From the NCBI GenBank assembly GCA_013002925.1, contig JABDLQ010000441.1, positions 1-6,866 on the forward strand: DNA of 6,866 nt, written 5' to 3'. The DNA comes from Gammaproteobacteria bacterium. GTDB taxonomy: Bacteria > Pseudomonadota > Gammaproteobacteria > Steroidobacterales > SZUA-146. A model generated the notes under the pieces. The model saw only the letters and a list, made by a program, of their open reading frames with translations. It had not been told where the DNA came from and did not search any database. Made by a program: the position numbers and the translations under genes. Positions 5,550-6,866 of the stretch are shown piece by piece (position 1 is the stretch's first letter; every line of letters starts with the position of its first letter).

Positions 5550-6557
5550 TCAAGCGTTGTGTAATGCCAGCATGGTATCCAGCATGCGATTCGAAAAGCC
5601 CCATTCGTTATCGTACCAGGCACACACCTTGACCAGTGAACCGTTTACCTTGGTCAGTGATGAATCATATGAGGAACTGGCAGGATCATGGTTAAAGTCA
5701 ATCGACACCAGCGGCTCGTCAACATAAGCGAGAATGCCTTTGAGCTCGCCTTCTGAAGCAGTTTTCAGAATTTTGTTGACCTCTTCAATAGAAGTTTCAC
5801 GCGATGCCGTAAAGGTCAAATCCACCAGCGATACGTTGATCGTCGGCACCCGCACTGAATATCCGTCGAGCTTACCGTTAAGTTCCGGTAATACCAGTCC
5901 CACCGCTGCAGCGGCCCCCGTTTTCGTCGGGATCATAGACATGGTCGCCGAACGTGCGCGGCGCAAGTCCTTGTGGTAAACATCGGTCAGCTTCTGATCG
6001 TTGGTATACGCGTGAATCGTCACCATCAGACCATTCTCAACCCCGATCGCTTCATGCAAGGGTTTCACCAAAGGCGCAAGACAGTTGGTCGTACAGGAAG
6101 CATTTGAAATGATCTGGTCACTCGCTTTGAGCAAATCGTGATTGACGCCGTACACAATCGTCGCGTCCACGGCACCGGCACCCGGTGCAGATATCACCAC
6201 TTTTTTGGCACCCGCTTTGAGGTGGGCGGTGCAGGCTTCCTTACTACGAAACAGCCCGGTGCATTCCAGAACCACATCCACGTCAAGCTTTCCCCAGGGC
6301 AGTTCAGCCGGATTGCGCTCGGCACAGACCAGAATGCGATCACCGTTGACCACCATATAGTCTCCGTCGACCGAGATGTCCGCATTGAACACCCCGTGAG
6401 CGGTATCCCTTTTGGTGAGGTACGCGTTAGTACTTGCATCTCCCAAATCGTTCACTGCAACGATATTTATTTCGTCGGTGCGACCGGACTCATACAGCGC
6501 CCGTAAGACCATACGTCCAATCCGCCCATATCCATTGATCGCTACATTAATAGCCAT
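5550..6557 (-). CDS. gap: Type I glyceraldehyde-3-phosphate dehydrogenase
   Basis: It oxidises and phosphorylates glyceraldehyde 3-phosphate to 1,3-bisphosphoglycerate with NAD(P)+, reversibly, as a cytoplasmic tetramer. The 335-residue length is standard. The Rossmann motif INGYGRIGR (7-15) opens the chain and VNDLGD follows (35-40), where Asp37 sits at the position that favours NAD. The active site is SNASCTTNC (151-159) with nucleophile Cys155 and base His182 (TIHAYTND). The phosphate-binding loops are visible, and WYDNEWGFSNR (314-324) near the C-terminus is fully typical. At the second cofactor-selecting position the family often has DLPHKD; this protein has DVYHKD (192-197), a variant I recall from other proteobacterial enzymes. 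NAD is the likely cofactor, but strict specificity is not certain. A strong AGGAGA lies 5 bases before the ATG. The gene follows tkt and precedes pgk on the same strand. Confidence 0.97.
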   Translation of the reverse strand: MAINVAINGYGRIGRMVLRALYESGRTDEINIVAVNDLGDASTNAYLTKRDTAHGVFNADISVDGDYMVVNGDRILVCAERNPAELPWGKLDVDVVLECTGLFRSKEACTAHLKAGAKKVVISAPGAGAVDATIVYGVNHDLLKASDQIISNASCTTNCLAPLVKPLHEAIGVENGLMVTIHAYTNDQKLTDVYHKDLRRARSATMSMIPTKTGAAAAVGLVLPELNGKLDGYSVRVPTINVSLVDLTFTASRETSIEEVNKILKTASEGELKGILAYVDEPLVSIDFNHDPASSSYDSSLTKVNGSLVKVCAWYDNEWGFSNRMLDTMLALHNA

Positions 6558-6562
6558 GATGT

Positions 6563-6568
6563 TCTCCT
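6563..6568 (-). promoter_or_regulatory. Strong ribosome binding site of gap
   Basis: The minus strand reads AGGAGA 5 bases before the ATG at 6557. It is the best Shine-Dalgarno match in the window, which fits a highly expressed glycolytic gene. Confidence 0.7.
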
Positions 6569-6599
6569 GTGTTTAATTAGATTCCAAGCCTGAAAGGCA

Positions 6600-6866
6600 T
6601 TACAAAATATCGTTGACATGACCCACTATATTATCAACAGTGAGGTTGAGGTGCGCGTAAATCTGTGGGGCCGGTGCTGATTCGCCAAACTGATCGACGC
6701 CCAGCACTTTGCCCTGACTGCCGACGTAGCGCCACCAGAATTCAGTAATGCCCGCCTCGATCGCAATGCGCCGTGTGAGTGTTGGAGGCAGCACACTGTC
6801 CTGGTAGCTCTGGTCCTGTCGATCAAACACGGTCGTGCTGGGCATTGACACCACTCGCACACGCAC
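6600..6866 (-). CDS. tkt: Transketolase, C-terminal fragment (runs off the right edge)
   Basis: The last 89 codons before and including the TAA stop are in the window; the frame is open through the right edge, so the true start lies beyond it. The translation starts RVRVVSMPST, then VFDRQDQSYQDSVLP, IAIEAGITEFWWRYVG and FGESAPAPQIY, and ends in a short helix. This is the C-terminal domain of bacterial transketolases: SMPS...F..Q, EAG...W and FGESAPA are its hallmarks. The thiamine-diphosphate and active-site regions are outside the window. The enzyme moves two-carbon units between sugar phosphates in the pentose phosphate pathway and the Calvin cycle, making glyceraldehyde 3-phosphate that the next gene product, Gap, uses. 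The gap to gap is 42 bases with no convincing terminator, so the two are probably co-transcribed. Confidence 0.95.
   Translation of the reverse strand: MRVRVVSMPSTTVFDRQDQSYQDSVLPPTLTRRIAIEAGITEFWWRYVGSQGKVLGVDQFGESAPAPQIYAHLNLTVDNIVGHVNDIL

Noticed and set aside
5536..5604. Upstream ATG at 5604 for pgk
   Set aside because: It would overlap gap by 55 bases and add an N-terminus unlike the family. The ATG at 5535 has a GAGGT site and gives the usual length.
6584..6598. Small hairpin GCCT-TTC-AGGC between tkt and gap as a terminator
   Set aside because: The stem is only 4 bases and no T-run follows on the minus strand.

Overview
The window looks like a chromosomal segment from a proteobacterium, most likely a gammaproteobacterium. 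The pyruvate kinase resembles the Escherichia coli PykA type along its whole length, and tkt-gap-pgk-pyk is a gene order known from gammaproteobacteria and other proteobacteria. Base composition is moderate and even. I see no insertion sequence, tRNA, rRNA, CRISPR array or phage gene. Genus cannot be told from this sequence.

Layout, left to right. At the left edge the first 67 bases hold the start of a patatin-like phospholipase gene on the minus strand, running out of the window. Divergent from it, across 62 bases, is an exported PrxQ/Bcp-type peroxiredoxin on the plus strand (130-702). Everything from 671 to the right edge is on the minus strand. Read in its own direction, it runs: 3' end of transketolase (tkt), glyceraldehyde-3-phosphate dehydrogenase (gap), phosphoglycerate kinase (pgk), pyruvate kinase (pyk), a MoxR-family AAA+ ATPase, and a CoxE-like von Willebrand factor A (VWA) protein. 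The last gene overlaps the peroxiredoxin gene tail to tail by 32 bases.

How the genes work together. tkt, gap, pgk and pyk form a central carbon cluster linking pentose phosphates to lower glycolysis, and tkt, gap and pgk would also serve a Calvin cycle if one exists. gap and pgk are tightly spaced with good ribosome binding sites. pyk follows an 89-base gap containing a palindrome. The MoxR ATPase and VWA gene overlap by 11 bases and almost certainly act as one chaperone-like pair; their client is not identifiable here. A 122-base gap with a candidate promoter and about 10-base phased repeats separates them from pyk, so they may be transcribed independently.

The most interesting points are the MoxR-VWA pair sitting directly behind glycolytic genes, the export signal on the peroxiredoxin, the tail-to-tail coding overlap, and the phospholipase start at the left edge. 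Nothing here proves a new system; the MoxR-VWA pair is the best candidate for undescribed function.
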